The notes under the pieces: model-generated
What the model was told of the DNA's origin: nothing
Database searches by the model: none
Seen by the model: only the letters and a program-made list of their open reading frames with translations
Part shown: one piece after another, positions 6,802 through 16,677 of the stretch
How the letters are laid out: the number at the start of each line of letters is the position of its first letter
Numbering within the stretch: the stretch's first letter is position 1
Assembly (NCBI GenBank): GCA_036558005.1
Contig: DATBGO010000250.1
Coordinates: forward strand, 11,886 to 75,885
From: DATBGO01 sp036558005
GTDB lineage: Bacteria > Actinomycetota > Actinomycetes > Streptosporangiales > Streptosporangiaceae
Reading direction: 5' to 3'
Length of the DNA stretch: 64,000 nucleotides
Translations under genes and position numbers: made by a program

Positions 6802-8142
6802 GGAGCGGTCCTGGCGCTGCTCCAGCTTCTCGGCCAGCAGCCGGTAGTACTGCCGCGGCCGGCCGGGCTGCGGTGACCTGCTCGGCGGCAGCGGCCAGGC
6901 CAGGCCCTCCTCGACCAGGCTGTGCAGCAGCCGCCGGGCGGTCCGCGGCGTGACGTCGAGCACCTGCCCGGCGGTGTCGGCGTCCACGATCAGCGTGGCG
7001 CCCGCCTCGGGCAGCTTCCCGGCCAGCCGGGACAGCGTGTCCAGCGCCCGCACCCGGCTGGGCGCGGCGGCCGCCGGGTGGCGGGGCACCGGGACTAACG
7101 GCTGGCCCTGGATGCCCAGCGCGAACCCGCGGGCGGGCCCGGCCTGGGACCGGCTCAGGATGGCCCTGGCGTGCGCCTCGGCCTCCAGGGCGGTGCGGCC
7201 AAGCCCGACCCCGGCCTCGATGGTGATCCCCAGCTCGGTGCGGGCCCGCTCGGCGAACGGCGGGGTACGGAACCCGTCCGTCGCGCCGGCCAGCGATCCC
7301 CTCGTGGCCGTGACCAGGAACGAATAGTCGCTGGTCGGGCACACCATCGCGTGCATCCGCTGCACCTCCTGGACCAGGAACCTGTGCACGGTCAGCCGCA
7401 GCTCCTCCCTGGCCTGGCGCGGCGAGGCCCGGCGGGCGGCGTCGCGCAGCGTGGGCACCTCCACCACCGCGACGGCCAGCTGCGCGTCGTCGACCCGGCG
7501 GTAGCCGCCCAGCAGCGCGGCGGTCTGCAGCGCCCAGGCGATCGCGTGCCCGGTCGGCCTGATCATGAAGACCGGGACGCCGGCCCCTGACAGCCTGGTG
7601 GCCACCGAGTGCAGGCAGGTGAACGCCGCGGTGGTCTCCTTGCGGCGGTACAGCCGCTCGTGGAAGGCTGCCAGCACGCCCGGGGTGGCCAGTTCCTCGC
7701 GCACGTGCAGGTGGCTGGCGGCCACCCCCAGCTCGGTGAAGGCGTCCTCCACGTCCGCGCGGCTCAGCATGTCCACGCTCACCCTGGACGGGTCGGTGAC
7801 GCCATCCTGGCTGGCCCGCAGCAGCGCCGCGAACAGCGCGCTGCCCGCCAGCGGGACGTAGGTAGCCGGGCTGGTCAGCACCCCGGCCTTGCGCGCCACC
7901 TCATAGGGCACCCGGCTGGCGAACAGGCAGGCGTCGATCACCGGGCCGAGCCTGGCGACCAGGTCAGCGGCCTCATGCTCGTCCCGGTACGCGGCGGCGA
8001 CCAGCCGCCGAGGCGCGCTGCCCGGGCTGCCGCCCGGCGGCCCGGCCGGACTGGCGCCCGCCAGCATGATGCGTTCCACCAGCTCGTGCGGCCCGATGAT
8101 GCCGATGGTCAGCTCACCGGGGCTCTGCCGTAAGCCGCTCAT
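6796..8142 (-). CDS. Winged-helix regulator with GGDEF/GTP-cyclohydrolase-like domain
   Basis: A 448-residue protein, ATG at 8142 chosen because the protein proper (SPGELTIGIIGPHELVERIM) begins there; the frame is open further upstream but runs into low-complexity sequence. Residues about 10-120 look like a Rossmann-type sensor domain. About 220-350 holds AIAWALQTAALLGGYRRV, SDYSFLVTATRGSL and IEAGVGLGRTALEAEAHA, which resembles degenerate GGDEF or GTP-cyclohydrolase III domains. The C-terminus (TAGQVLDVTPRTARRLLHSL then GRPRQYYRL) is a winged helix. I infer a ligand-responsive transcription factor. It faces the aminotransferase/ATP-grasp/monooxygenase operon, but regulation of it is only a guess. 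Confidence 0.6.
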   Translation of the reverse strand: MSGLRQSPGELTIGIIGPHELVERIMLAGASPAGPPGGSPGSAPRRLVAAAYRDEHEAADLVARLGPVIDACLFASRVPYEVARKAGVLTSPATYVPLAGSALFAALLRASQDGVTDPSRVSVDMLSRADVEDAFTELGVAASHLHVREELATPGVLAAFHERLYRRKETTAAFTCLHSVATRLSGAGVPVFMIRPTGHAIAWALQTAALLGGYRRVDDAQLAVAVVEVPTLRDAARRASPRQAREELRLTVHRFLVQEVQRMHAMVCPTSDYSFLVTATRGSLAGATDGFRTPPFAERARTELGITIEAGVGLGRTALEAEAHARAILSRSQAGPARGFALGIQGQPLVPVPRHPAAAAPSRVRALDTLSRLAGKLPEAGATLIVDADTAGQVLDVTPRTARRLLHSLVEEGLAWPLPPSRSPQPGRPRQYYRLLAEKLEQRQDRSG

Positions 8143-8544
8143 GAGGCGCCGCGCCCGGTGCCGCGACCGTGCCCTGCCCTGGCTGCCTGGCCAGCTGCGC
8201 TGTGTGCCTGGCAGGCCCTCCGTCCTGCCTGGTGTGCTGCGCGCTGGCCGGTGCCCGACCCCGTTCCTGACCGCATGCCCGCGATCTGCTCCTTCCTCCC
8301 CGCCTGCCGTCACCTGACGCGGGTGATTGCCCGCTGTTACATTTCGTAGCTCAATGAGACGATCACCGGAAGAGGTAATTATCCGTGTTCTGGCGGGGGC
8401 TGTACGGAAAGCGAGCTAAAAGGGAGGCAAAAGGACAGGCAAAAGCTGGCAGGTGCTCCCGGTTCGGCCTGTCCGCGGGCTGGCGCGGCACCCTGCCCGG
8501 CGCCCTGGACGGCCAGGGCGCCGGCCCGCAGGACCCGTCGCGCC
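8143..8544. other. Gene-free stretch between murA end and regulator start
   Basis: About 400 bp. The part nearest the regulator (8150-8260) is repetitive CTGCCTGG-rich sequence with no supported gene. Positions 8320-8400 are AT-richer than the surroundings and could hold the regulator promoter, though no convincing -35/-10 pair is seen. The right end holds the murA terminator hairpin. Confidence 0.5.
8497..8524 (-). terminator. murA terminator hairpin
   Basis: A perfect 12-bp stem, CCGGCGCCCTGG (8497-8508) and its complement (8513-8524), with a 4-nt ACGG loop, beginning 20 nt after the murA stop codon. No U-tract follows. Confidence 0.65.
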
Positions 8545-9825
8545 CTAGCTGATGGGCTCGGCGGTGATGTCGGCGCCGAGGGTGGTCAGCCGCGCCGCCA
8601 CCGAGGCGTGGCCGCGGTCGATGGGGTAGGCGGGGGACACGACGGTCTCCCCTTCGGCGGCCAGCCCGGCCAGCACCAGCGCGATCCCGGTGCGCAGGTC
8701 GTGCGCGATGACCTCGGCGCCCTTGAGCGCGGACGGGCCGTGCACCAGCACGGCGTTCCCGGCCACCTCGACCTTGGCGGCCATCTTGTTCAGCTCACCG
8801 GCCAGCGTGTACCGGCCGTCGAAGATGGTCTCCCTGATGTAGCTGGTGCCGTCGGCGAGGCAGCTGACCGCCATGATCGGCGATTGCAGGTCGGTCGCGA
8901 ACCCGGGGAACGGGCAGGTGATGACGTTGATCGGGCGCAGCTGGCGTTCCCTGCGGACGCCCAGGATCGCACCCTGGCTGGCGAATTCGACGCCCATCTG
9001 CTCCAGCTTCCACCGGACTACGCCGAAATGCTCCAGCGACGCCCCGACCAGGCTCAGCTCGCCGCCGGTGATCGCCGCGGCCATCGCGAACACCCCGGCG
9101 TCGATCCGGTCGGGCATCACGGTGTGCTCGACCGCGGTGAGCTCGCTGACCCCCCGGACGGTGACGAAGCCGGTGCCGCCGCCGGTGATCTGGGCGCCCA
9201 TCTTGGTGAGGAAGGAGATGACGTCGAGCACCTCCGGCTCGAGCGCCGCGTTGTCGATCACGGTGACGCCCGGGGCCAGCGACGCGGCCATGATCAGGTT
9301 CTCGGTGCCGGTGTGAGACGGCGTGTCCAGGTACAGGTGCGCGCCATTGAGCCGGTCAGCCTTGATCCGGATCTGGTTCTCGCCCTCGTCTACCAGGGCG
9401 CCGAGCCGGGCGAAACCGCGGTAGTGGAAGTCCAGGTTGCGACTGCCCAGGTTGCAGCCGCCGATGCCCTCAATGGTGGCCTCGCCGAGGCGGTGCAGCA
9501 GCGCGGGCACGAACAGCACCGAGCCGCGGAACCGGCGGGTGATCTCGGCCGGCAGCACCGAGCTGGTCAGCTGCGAGGCGTCCACCACCAGGGTCCGCTC
9601 GGCCTCGTGGAACTTGACTACCGCGCCGACCGCCTGGGCCAGCTCGACGGCCCGGCGCACGTCCTCGATCACCGGGACGTTCCTGAGCACGGTCCGGCCC
9701 TTTTCCGCCAGCAGCGACGCGGCGATCATCTTGAGCGCGGCGTTCTTGGCGCCCTGGATGAAGACCGTGCCCTGCAGCGGGATCCCGCCTCGTACGTGGT
9801 AGCGGGTCTGTGGGCCGGTCTTCAT
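8545..9825 (-). CDS. murA: UDP-N-acetylglucosamine 1-carboxyvinyltransferase
   Basis: A 426-residue enolpyruvyl transferase catalysing the first committed step of peptidoglycan synthesis in the cytosol: transfer of enolpyruvate from PEP to UDP-GlcNAc. ATG 9825 is preceded by AGGAG 10 nt upstream; the open frame extends further but without a better start. Key features are the KNAALK segment near residue 27 and the PEP-binding loop Cys at about 124 (GIGGCNLGSRNLDFH), aligned with Cys115 of the E. coli enzyme, so fosfomycin sensitivity is expected. FPGFATDLQSP near 315 is also typical. It is a single gene with its own leader and terminator. Whether a second murA exists elsewhere cannot be seen. 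Confidence 0.93.
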   Translation of the reverse strand: MKTGPQTRYHVRGGIPLQGTVFIQGAKNAALKMIAASLLAEKGRTVLRNVPVIEDVRRAVELAQAVGAVVKFHEAERTLVVDASQLTSSVLPAEITRRFRGSVLFVPALLHRLGEATIEGIGGCNLGSRNLDFHYRGFARLGALVDEGENQIRIKADRLNGAHLYLDTPSHTGTENLIMAASLAPGVTVIDNAALEPEVLDVISFLTKMGAQITGGGTGFVTVRGVSELTAVEHTVMPDRIDAGVFAMAAAITGGELSLVGASLEHFGVVRWKLEQMGVEFASQGAILGVRRERQLRPINVITCPFPGFATDLQSPIMAVSCLADGTSYIRETIFDGRYTLAGELNKMAAKVEVAGNAVLVHGPSALKGAEVIAHDLRTGIALVLAGLAAEGETVVSPAYPIDRGHASVAARLTTLGADITAEPIS

Positions 9826-10002
9826 ATCGTTCAGGCTCCTGATTCTCAACTGCGGCGACATACGGCTGCGGTCAGCAGCCGCTATTGACGGCGCGGCCGG
9901 TAGCGGCCAGCCCGACCCCGGACCGCCAAGCGGCTGGCGGCCCGTCTCCCCCGGCGTCCAGTATTCCACCGCTTTCGCGCCCCCTAGACCATGTCAGCAG
10001 TG

Positions 10003-10032
10003 TTACGTAAGGTACATGATTCAATTCATTGA
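10003..10032. promoter_or_regulatory. AT-rich palindromes upstream of murA
   Basis: The murA leader region contains the exact palindrome TTACGTAA (10003-10010) and the inverted repeat TCAAT-TC-ATTGA (10021-10032) in an AT-rich patch, unusual in this GC-rich window. They are 180-210 bp upstream of the murA start and just beyond the purC stop. A promoter or operator role is inference. Confidence 0.3.
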
Positions 10033-10066
10033 GTAATAGGCGGGGCCATTTAGGCAGGTCAGATCC

Positions 10067-10903
10067 CTACCAGCGTTCCCCGGTAAGGCTCTCGTAGGCC
10101 TGAATGTAGAGGTCGCGAGTCTGCTCGACCACCCGCGCGGGCAGCGGCGGCGGCGGGCCGGACCGGTCCCAGGCCGCCTCCGGCGAGGTCAGCCAGTCCC
10201 TGACGTGCTGCTTGTCCAGCGACGGCTGGCCGCGCCCCGGAGCCCACCCCGCCGCGGGCCAGAACCGGGACGAATCAGGGGTCAGCACCTCGTCAGCCAG
10301 CCGGAGCACCCCGCCGGAGTCGAAGCCGAACTCCAGCTTGGTGTCGGCGACGATGATGCCGCGCTCGCGCGCGATCCTGGCGCCGCGCCGGTACACCTCC
10401 AGCGTGATCCGCTCCAGTTCGGCGGCGGTGTCCCGGCCGACAATGCTGGCCACCCGCGAGGGCGGGATGTTCTCGTCGTGCTCGCCGCGCGGCGCCTTGG
10501 TGGCCGGGGTGAAGACCGGCCCGGGCAGCCGGGAGGCCTCGGCGAGGCCGCCGGGCAGCGGGACTCCGCAGACCGTGCCGGTGCGCCGGTAGTCGGCCAG
10601 CGCCGAGCCGGCCAGGTAGCCCCTGGCCACGCATTCCACCGGGACCATGTCCAGCTGCCTGCAGGCCATCGCCCGCCCGGCGAACCGCGCCGGTAGCTGC
10701 GCCCGCACCAGGTGGTTGGGCACCAGCCCGGCCAGCTGGGCGAACCACCACAGCGACAGCCTGGTGAGGATCTTGCCCTTGTCCGGGATCTCGGTGCTGA
10801 GCACGTAGTCAAAGGCCGATATCCGGTCGGTGGCCACCAGCAGCAGCACCCCGTCGCTGGCCTGGTAGACCTCGCGCACCTTGCCCGAGTAAAGGTGCCT
10901 CAT
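10067..10903 (-). CDS. purC: SAICAR synthetase (phosphoribosylaminoimidazole-succinocarboxamide synthase)
   Basis: A 278-residue cytosolic enzyme that ligates aspartate to CAIR using ATP in de novo purine synthesis. The start ATG at 10903 gives the family N-terminus RHLYSGKVREVYQ. Signatures include LLLVATDRISAFDYVL, VECVARGYLAGSALADYR and IVADTKLEFGFDSGG, all hallmarks of PurC. It lies 25 bp downstream of purB and is the last gene of the minus-strand purine cluster. Confidence 0.96.
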   Translation of the reverse strand: MRHLYSGKVREVYQASDGVLLLVATDRISAFDYVLSTEIPDKGKILTRLSLWWFAQLAGLVPNHLVRAQLPARFAGRAMACRQLDMVPVECVARGYLAGSALADYRRTGTVCGVPLPGGLAEASRLPGPVFTPATKAPRGEHDENIPPSRVASIVGRDTAAELERITLEVYRRGARIARERGIIVADTKLEFGFDSGGVLRLADEVLTPDSSRFWPAAGWAPGRGQPSLDKQHVRDWLTSPEAAWDRSGPPPPLPARVVEQTRDLYIQAYESLTGERW

Positions 10904-10928
10904 GGCCGGCCGGGCCCGGGCGGGCGGG

Positions 10929-12236
10929 TCACGACAGCCGTTCCAGCCGCTCGAACACCGGGCCGAGCCGCTCGGTGTAGCGCTCGGGGCGGCAGGCCCG
11001 GTCCAGCCGTTCCTCATCCAAAGGCTGGCCGCGCCCGGCCGCGTGCTTGCGCAGCGTCTCCCGCAGCGGCGTGCCGGACTGCCAGGTCTCCGTCGCGGCC
11101 TCCTGGACCAGGGCGTAGGCGTCCTCCCTGGACATCCCGGCGGAAACCAGCTCGAGCAGCACCGCCGAGGTGTAGATCAGCCCGTGGGTGGCCTCCAGGT
11201 TGGCCCGCATCCGCGCCGCGTCGACCTCCAGCCCCGCCATCAGGCTGGTGGTCTGGTCCAGCAGGTAGTCGGTGACGATGGCGGCGTCGGGCAGCGCGAC
11301 CCGCTCCGCCGAGGAATGCGAGATGTCCCGCTCGTGCCACAGCGGGATGCCCTCGAGCACCGGCACGATCTGGGCGCGGACCACCCGGGCCAGCCCGCAG
11401 ATGCGCTCGGCCCGGACCGGGTTGCGCTTGTGCGGCATCGCCGAGGAGCCCTTCTGGCCGCGGCCGAACGGCTCGGCCAGCTCGGCGACCTCGGTCCGCT
11501 GGCCGTGCCTGACCTCCAGCGCGACCGCCTCGCACACGGTGGCGATCAGGGCGAGCACGCTGACCCACTCGGCGATCCCGTCCCGCAGCACCACCTGGGT
11601 CGCCACGTCCGCGGGGGTGAGCCCGAGCCGGGCCATGACCGCCGCCTCGATGGCCGGGTCGATGTTGGAGTAGGTCCCGACCGGGCCGGACAGCTTGCCG
11701 GCCGCGACCGCGGCGCGGGCCCTGGCCAGCCGGGCCGCGCACCGGGCCATCCCGAAGGCGAAATCGGCCACCCGGTGCCCCCACACGTCCGGCTCGGCGT
11801 GGATGCCGTGGGTGCGCCCGGCCCGCAGCGTGCCCCGGTGCGCGAGCGCGTGCTCGCGCAGCACCGCGGTCAGCTGACCGCACCGGGCCGCCAGCAGGTC
11901 GCTGGCCTCGGTCAGCTGCACCGCCAGCGCGGTGTCCAGCAAGTCGGACGAGGTCATCCCGTAGTGCACGTAGGCCGCCGCTGACCTGGGCACGGTGTTG
12001 TCCGCCCAGGCGGACAGGAACGCGATCACGTCATGACCGGTGACCGCCTCGATGGCCGCGACCTGGGCCGGCGAGGGCGGCGGCGCCGCCCGGACCGGGT
12101 CCACGCTGGCGGCCGGCACCGTGCCCGCCCTGGCCTGCTCCTCCAGCACCAGGGTTTCCACCCGGCACCACAGCTCGTACTTGTGCTCCTCGCTCCAGAC
12201 CCGGCCCATCCCGGGCAGCGTGTAGCGCTCGATCAC
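10929..12236 (-). CDS. purB: Adenylosuccinate lyase
   Basis: A 435-residue fumarase/aspartase-superfamily enzyme acting twice in purine synthesis: it releases fumarate from SAICAR and from adenylosuccinate. GTG start at 12236 gives MIERYTLPGMGRVWSEEHKY, the normal PurB N-terminus. The superfamily signature GSSAMPHKRNP is present, along with VHYGMTSSDLLDTA and GRTHGIHAEP. It starts 5 bp after the stop of the ltrA-like gene and is followed by purC. Longer open frames through this region are not real fusions: the start is fixed by the family N-terminus. Confidence 0.96.
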   Translation of the reverse strand: MIERYTLPGMGRVWSEEHKYELWCRVETLVLEEQARAGTVPAASVDPVRAAPPPSPAQVAAIEAVTGHDVIAFLSAWADNTVPRSAAAYVHYGMTSSDLLDTALAVQLTEASDLLAARCGQLTAVLREHALAHRGTLRAGRTHGIHAEPDVWGHRVADFAFGMARCAARLARARAAVAAGKLSGPVGTYSNIDPAIEAAVMARLGLTPADVATQVVLRDGIAEWVSVLALIATVCEAVALEVRHGQRTEVAELAEPFGRGQKGSSAMPHKRNPVRAERICGLARVVRAQIVPVLEGIPLWHERDISHSSAERVALPDAAIVTDYLLDQTTSLMAGLEVDAARMRANLEATHGLIYTSAVLLELVSAGMSREDAYALVQEAATETWQSGTPLRETLRKHAAGRGQPLDEERLDRACRPERYTERLGPVFERLERLS

Positions 12237-12241
12237 AGCCT

Positions 12242-13464
12242 CTATCCTGCCGCAACAGGACCGGCGGCCCGGCCCGCCCCCGGCAGGAAGCGCTCGGCGG
12301 CCAGCATCACCGCCAGCACCGCGCTGACCACCGCGAGCTGGGCCTCGATCGTCACGCTCAGCCCGACCGCGACCGTGGCCGCCGCGGCGACCGCGGCGCC
12401 GGCCCGGATGGCGACCGGGCCGATCCGCAGCAGCCGCCGGAACGTGACATCGCCGGCCAGGAACAGGGCGGCCCCGGCCGCCAGCACCACCGCCGCGGCG
12501 GTCGCCCCGCCGGCCGCCTGGCCCGCCGCCCTGGCGATGGCCTGCTGCACGCCCTCGGCGATCGCCACCACCCCCAGCAGCAGCGGGATGTTGCCGTAGA
12601 AGTACGCGGACAGGGCCAGCGACACCCGGCGCTGGCCGGACGAGGCGGTGAGCACCTGCTCGGCCAGGTCGTCGCTGCCGTCCCCGAAGATCGTCCACCA
12701 CAGCAGCGCGGCCAGCGCCAGCCCGAGCACCGCTGCGGCCACCAGCTGAAGGCTGATCGCATCGGTGCCCCCGGTGCCGCGGTCGGGATGGCCGGACCTG
12801 GCCGCGCCGATGCCGACCGCGGCGACCGACTCGCCCAGCGCCACGATCAGCAGCGCGCCGTAGCGCTCGACGAAGTGGGCCGGCCTGAGCTCGAACAGGC
12901 CCCTCGGGTGGACCACCAGCGGCGAGCCGAGCAGCACCAGCAGCGCGACCGCCCACAGCAGGTACCCGGCCGGCCCTGGCCCGCGCGCCGGGCTGGTCAC
13001 CAGGCCCGCCGCGATGATCAGCAGCGCCGAGGCCACGTTGAAGGGGGCGATCCTGATGATGTTGGCGTTCACCCGGAAATAGAGCCACGCGTGCACCAGC
13101 GTCACGACCAGGAAGCCGAGCCCGAACGCGACGCCGTCGGCGCCGAAGGCGCCAGGGATCGCCAGCCCCGCGGTCAGGAACCCGGCCATCGCCACCAGCA
13201 TCAGCAGCCGCTCGGCGGCGTGCACCGGCGGCCTGGTATTGGTCAGCCAGGCGTAGCCGCCGTACATCCACCACAGCGCCCCGAAGATCATCAGCACCTG
13301 GACCGTGCCCGTCAGCGTCTCCCGGCCCGACAGCAGCGCCGTGAGCTGCGTCAAGGTGAACGCGAACACCAGGTCGAAGAACAGCTCAAGCGTGGTCACC
13401 CGGATCGGGAACCCGGCTGCGGCCGGGCCGCCTGCCGGGCCGTCCCCGCCAGGCGCGGGCCAGC

Positions 13465-13468
<4 letters not shown>
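12242..13468 (-). CDS. Low temperature requirement A (LtrA) family membrane protein
   Basis: A 408-residue polytopic membrane protein with about ten to twelve hydrophobic segments. The N-terminal LELFFDLVFAFTLTQLTALL is the LtrA family signature, followed by ALWWMYGGYAWLTN and, near residue 210, HFVERYGALLIVALGESV. Function is unknown; the Listeria founder was linked to growth in the cold. Its ATG overlaps the purD stop by 4 bp (ATGA) and its stop is 5 bp before purB, so it is translationally embedded in the purine operon. Whether it transports a purine-related compound is unknown. Confidence 0.88.
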
Positions 13469-14730
<1,262 letters not shown>

Positions 14731-14756
14731 CCGGTGAGCCTACCGGCCGGCCGGGC

Positions 14757-16040
14757 TCAGATCAGCGGCCGCAGCTGCAGGGTCTGGTCCCGGCGCGGCC
14801 CGACCCCGACGCCGCAGACCGGCGCGCCGATCATCTCCTCCAGCGCCCGCACGTAGGCCCGCGCGGCGGCCGGCAGGTCGCTGAACTCGCGGGCCGGGGA
14901 CAGGTCCTCCCACCAGCCGTCCAGGTACTCGAACACCGGCACCGCGTGGTGGAAGTCGGTCTGCGTCACCGGCATCTCGTCGAGCCTGGCGCCGTTCACC
15001 TGGTAGCCGACGCAGACCGGCACCCGCTCCAGGCCGGAGAGCACGTCGAGCTTGGTGAGGAAGAAGTCGGTGATCCCGTTGACCCTGGTGGCGTACCTGG
15101 CGATGACCGCGTCGAACCAGCCGGTCCGGCGCGGCCGCCCGGTGGTCACGCCGTACTCGGCGCCCGCCTTGCGCAGCCATTCACCCTGGGCGTCGGTGAG
15201 CTCGGTGGGGAACGGCCCGGCGCCGACCCGGGTGGTGTAGGCCTTGAGTATCCCGATCACCCGGCTGATCCTGGTCGGCCCGAGCCCCGAGCCGGAGCAG
15301 GCGCCGCCGGCCGTCGGCGAGGACGAGGTGACGAACGGGTAGCTGCCGTGGTCGACGTCGAGCATGGTCGCCTGGGCGCCTTCGAGCAGCACCACCTTGC
15401 CGTCGTCGAGCGCCTGGTTGACCACCAGGCCGGTGTCGGTGACGTAGCGCTCCAGCCGGCTGGCGTAGCGCAGGTACTCGGCGGCGATCGCCTCGGCGTC
15501 GGTGCCGCGCCGGTTGTACACCTTGGCCAGCACCTGGTTCTTCTCCCGCAGCGCGAGCTCGAGCTTCTGCCGCAGGATGCCCGGGTCGAACAGGTCCTGC
15601 ACCCGGATCCCCATCCGGGCCGCCTTGTCGCCGTAGGTGGGGCCGATGCCGCGCCCGGTCGTGCCGATCCTGGCCTGGCCCAGATGACGCTCGGTCACCT
15701 TGTCCAGGGCCCGGTGGTAAGGCATGATCAGGTGCGCGTTCGCCGAGATCAGCAGCCGGTCGCAGGAGATGCCGCGGGCCTGGAGGCCGTCGATCTCGGC
15801 CAGCAGCACCGCCGGGTCGATCACCACGCCGTTGCCGATCACCGGGATGGCGCCGGGGGACAGCACCCCGGCCGGCAGCAGGTGCAGCGCGTAGCTCTCG
15901 TCCCCGATGACCACCGTGTGCCCGGCGTTGTTGCCGCCCTGGTACCTGACCACGTAGTCGACCTGATCGCCGATCAGGTCGGTCGCCTTGCCCTTGCCTT
16001 CGTCGCCCCACTGCGCGCCGACGATCACGATGGCGGGCAT
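14757..16040 (-). CDS. purA: Adenylosuccinate synthetase
   Basis: A 427-residue cytosolic enzyme converting IMP, aspartate and GTP to adenylosuccinate, first step of the AMP branch. N-terminus PAIVIVGAQWGDEGKGKATD holds the GTP-binding GDEGKGK loop. QGGNNAGHTVV, the signature GTTGRGIGPTYGDKAAR and TTGRPRRTGWFDAV are also seen. ATG 16040 has GGGAAGG 8 nt upstream. It begins the minus-strand purine run purA-purD-ltrA-purB-purC. The leader carries a 10-bp inverted repeat that may control it. Confidence 0.97.
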   Translation of the reverse strand: MPAIVIVGAQWGDEGKGKATDLIGDQVDYVVRYQGGNNAGHTVVIGDESYALHLLPAGVLSPGAIPVIGNGVVIDPAVLLAEIDGLQARGISCDRLLISANAHLIMPYHRALDKVTERHLGQARIGTTGRGIGPTYGDKAARMGIRVQDLFDPGILRQKLELALREKNQVLAKVYNRRGTDAEAIAAEYLRYASRLERYVTDTGLVVNQALDDGKVVLLEGAQATMLDVDHGSYPFVTSSSPTAGGACSGSGLGPTRISRVIGILKAYTTRVGAGPFPTELTDAQGEWLRKAGAEYGVTTGRPRRTGWFDAVIARYATRVNGITDFFLTKLDVLSGLERVPVCVGYQVNGARLDEMPVTQTDFHHAVPVFEYLDGWWEDLSPAREFSDLPAAARAYVRALEEMIGAPVCGVGVGPRRDQTLQLRPLI

Positions 16041-16085
16041 CTCATCGCCTTCCCGGTGCCAGCGAAGCCCCTGACCGCTGACAAC

Positions 16086-16124
16086 GCAGGGCAAGCGCAA
16101 TCGCGGCAGGGGCTCTTGCCCTGC
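16086..16124 (-). promoter_or_regulatory. 10-bp inverted repeat in the purA leader
   Basis: GCAGGGCAAG (16086-16095) and its exact complement CTTGCCCTGC (16115-16124) flank a 19-nt loop. The element lies 46-84 nt upstream of the purA start and 57 nt past the DUF3151 stop. It could be the terminator of the DUF3151 gene, an attenuator or an operator; the sequence cannot decide between these. Confidence 0.45.
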
Positions 16125-16180
16125 GATGCTACCGGACCGGCCCGCGGGCCGCAGGCGGTGCGCCGGGCACCAGCACCAGG

Positions 16181-16594
16181 TCAGCTGGCGCCGAGTGCCC
16201 GCGCCGCGGCCTCGCTGGAGTCGCGCAGGAATCCGGCGCACCGCTGCGCTTCGTCCTGCTCGCCGACGGCCGCCGCGGCCACCGCCAGCATGTGCAGGGA
16301 GCGCAGGAAGCCCCGGTTGGCCTCGTGCTCCCAGGGGATCGGCCCTTGCCCGCGCCATCCTGCCCGGCGCAGCTGGTCAAGGCCGCGGTGGTAGCCGGTC
16401 CGGGCGTAGGCGTAGGCGGCGACCTGGTCGCCGGACGCCATCGCCCGCTCGGCCAGGGCCGCCCAGGCAGCGCAGTAGGCCGGGAACCGGCCCGCGGTCG
16501 CGGCCGGGTCGCCGGCTGCCAGCTCGTCGCGGGCCTGCTCGTTGTCGGGCAGGTAGGTGGGCGGCGGGCCGCCCAGCAGGTTCTGGTGTGACAT
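16181..16594 (-). CDS. DUF3151 family protein
   Basis: A 137-residue soluble protein of unknown function, matching the actinobacterial DUF3151 family. Diagnostic runs are QNLLGGPPPTYLP near the start, AYAYARTGYHRGLDQLRRAGW in the middle and PIPWEHEANRGFLRSLHML. The second ATG (16594) is used because AGGA lies 8 nt upstream and the family begins just before QNLLGGPP; an ATG three codons upstream (16603) is also possible. The family is often found near purine or fba genes in actinobacteria, as here beside purA. It is divergent from the aldo/keto reductase. Confidence 0.85.
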   Translation of the reverse strand: MSHQNLLGGPPPTYLPDNEQARDELAAGDPAATAGRFPAYCAAWAALAERAMASGDQVAAYAYARTGYHRGLDQLRRAGWRGQGPIPWEHEANRGFLRSLHMLAVAAAAVGEQDEAQRCAGFLRDSSEAAARALGAS

Positions 16595-16652
16595 GGCTGA
16601 CATCCTGCCGGTCGGCTGGCCCGCCGGCGGAGCGTCCGCGTTTTTCGGGTTG

Positions 16653-16666
16653 ACCGATTGGTCGGT
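16653..16666. promoter_or_regulatory. TetR-type operator-like inverted repeat
   Basis: ACCGA-TTGG-TCGGT, in the wider context GACCGATTGGTCGG, has arms with the accgac/tcggt character common in TetR-family operators. It sits 12 nt upstream of the aldo/keto reductase start, where binding would block translation-proximal transcription. No TetR gene is in the window. Confidence 0.5.
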
Positions 16667-16677
16667 AGGTTTGGCAC

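Noticed and set aside
10929..13274. Apparent 781-residue fusion of an LtrA-region frame with adenylosuccinate lyase
   Set aside because: Only the last 435 residues resemble a protein family. The upstream part is the out-of-frame copy of the ltrA-like gene.
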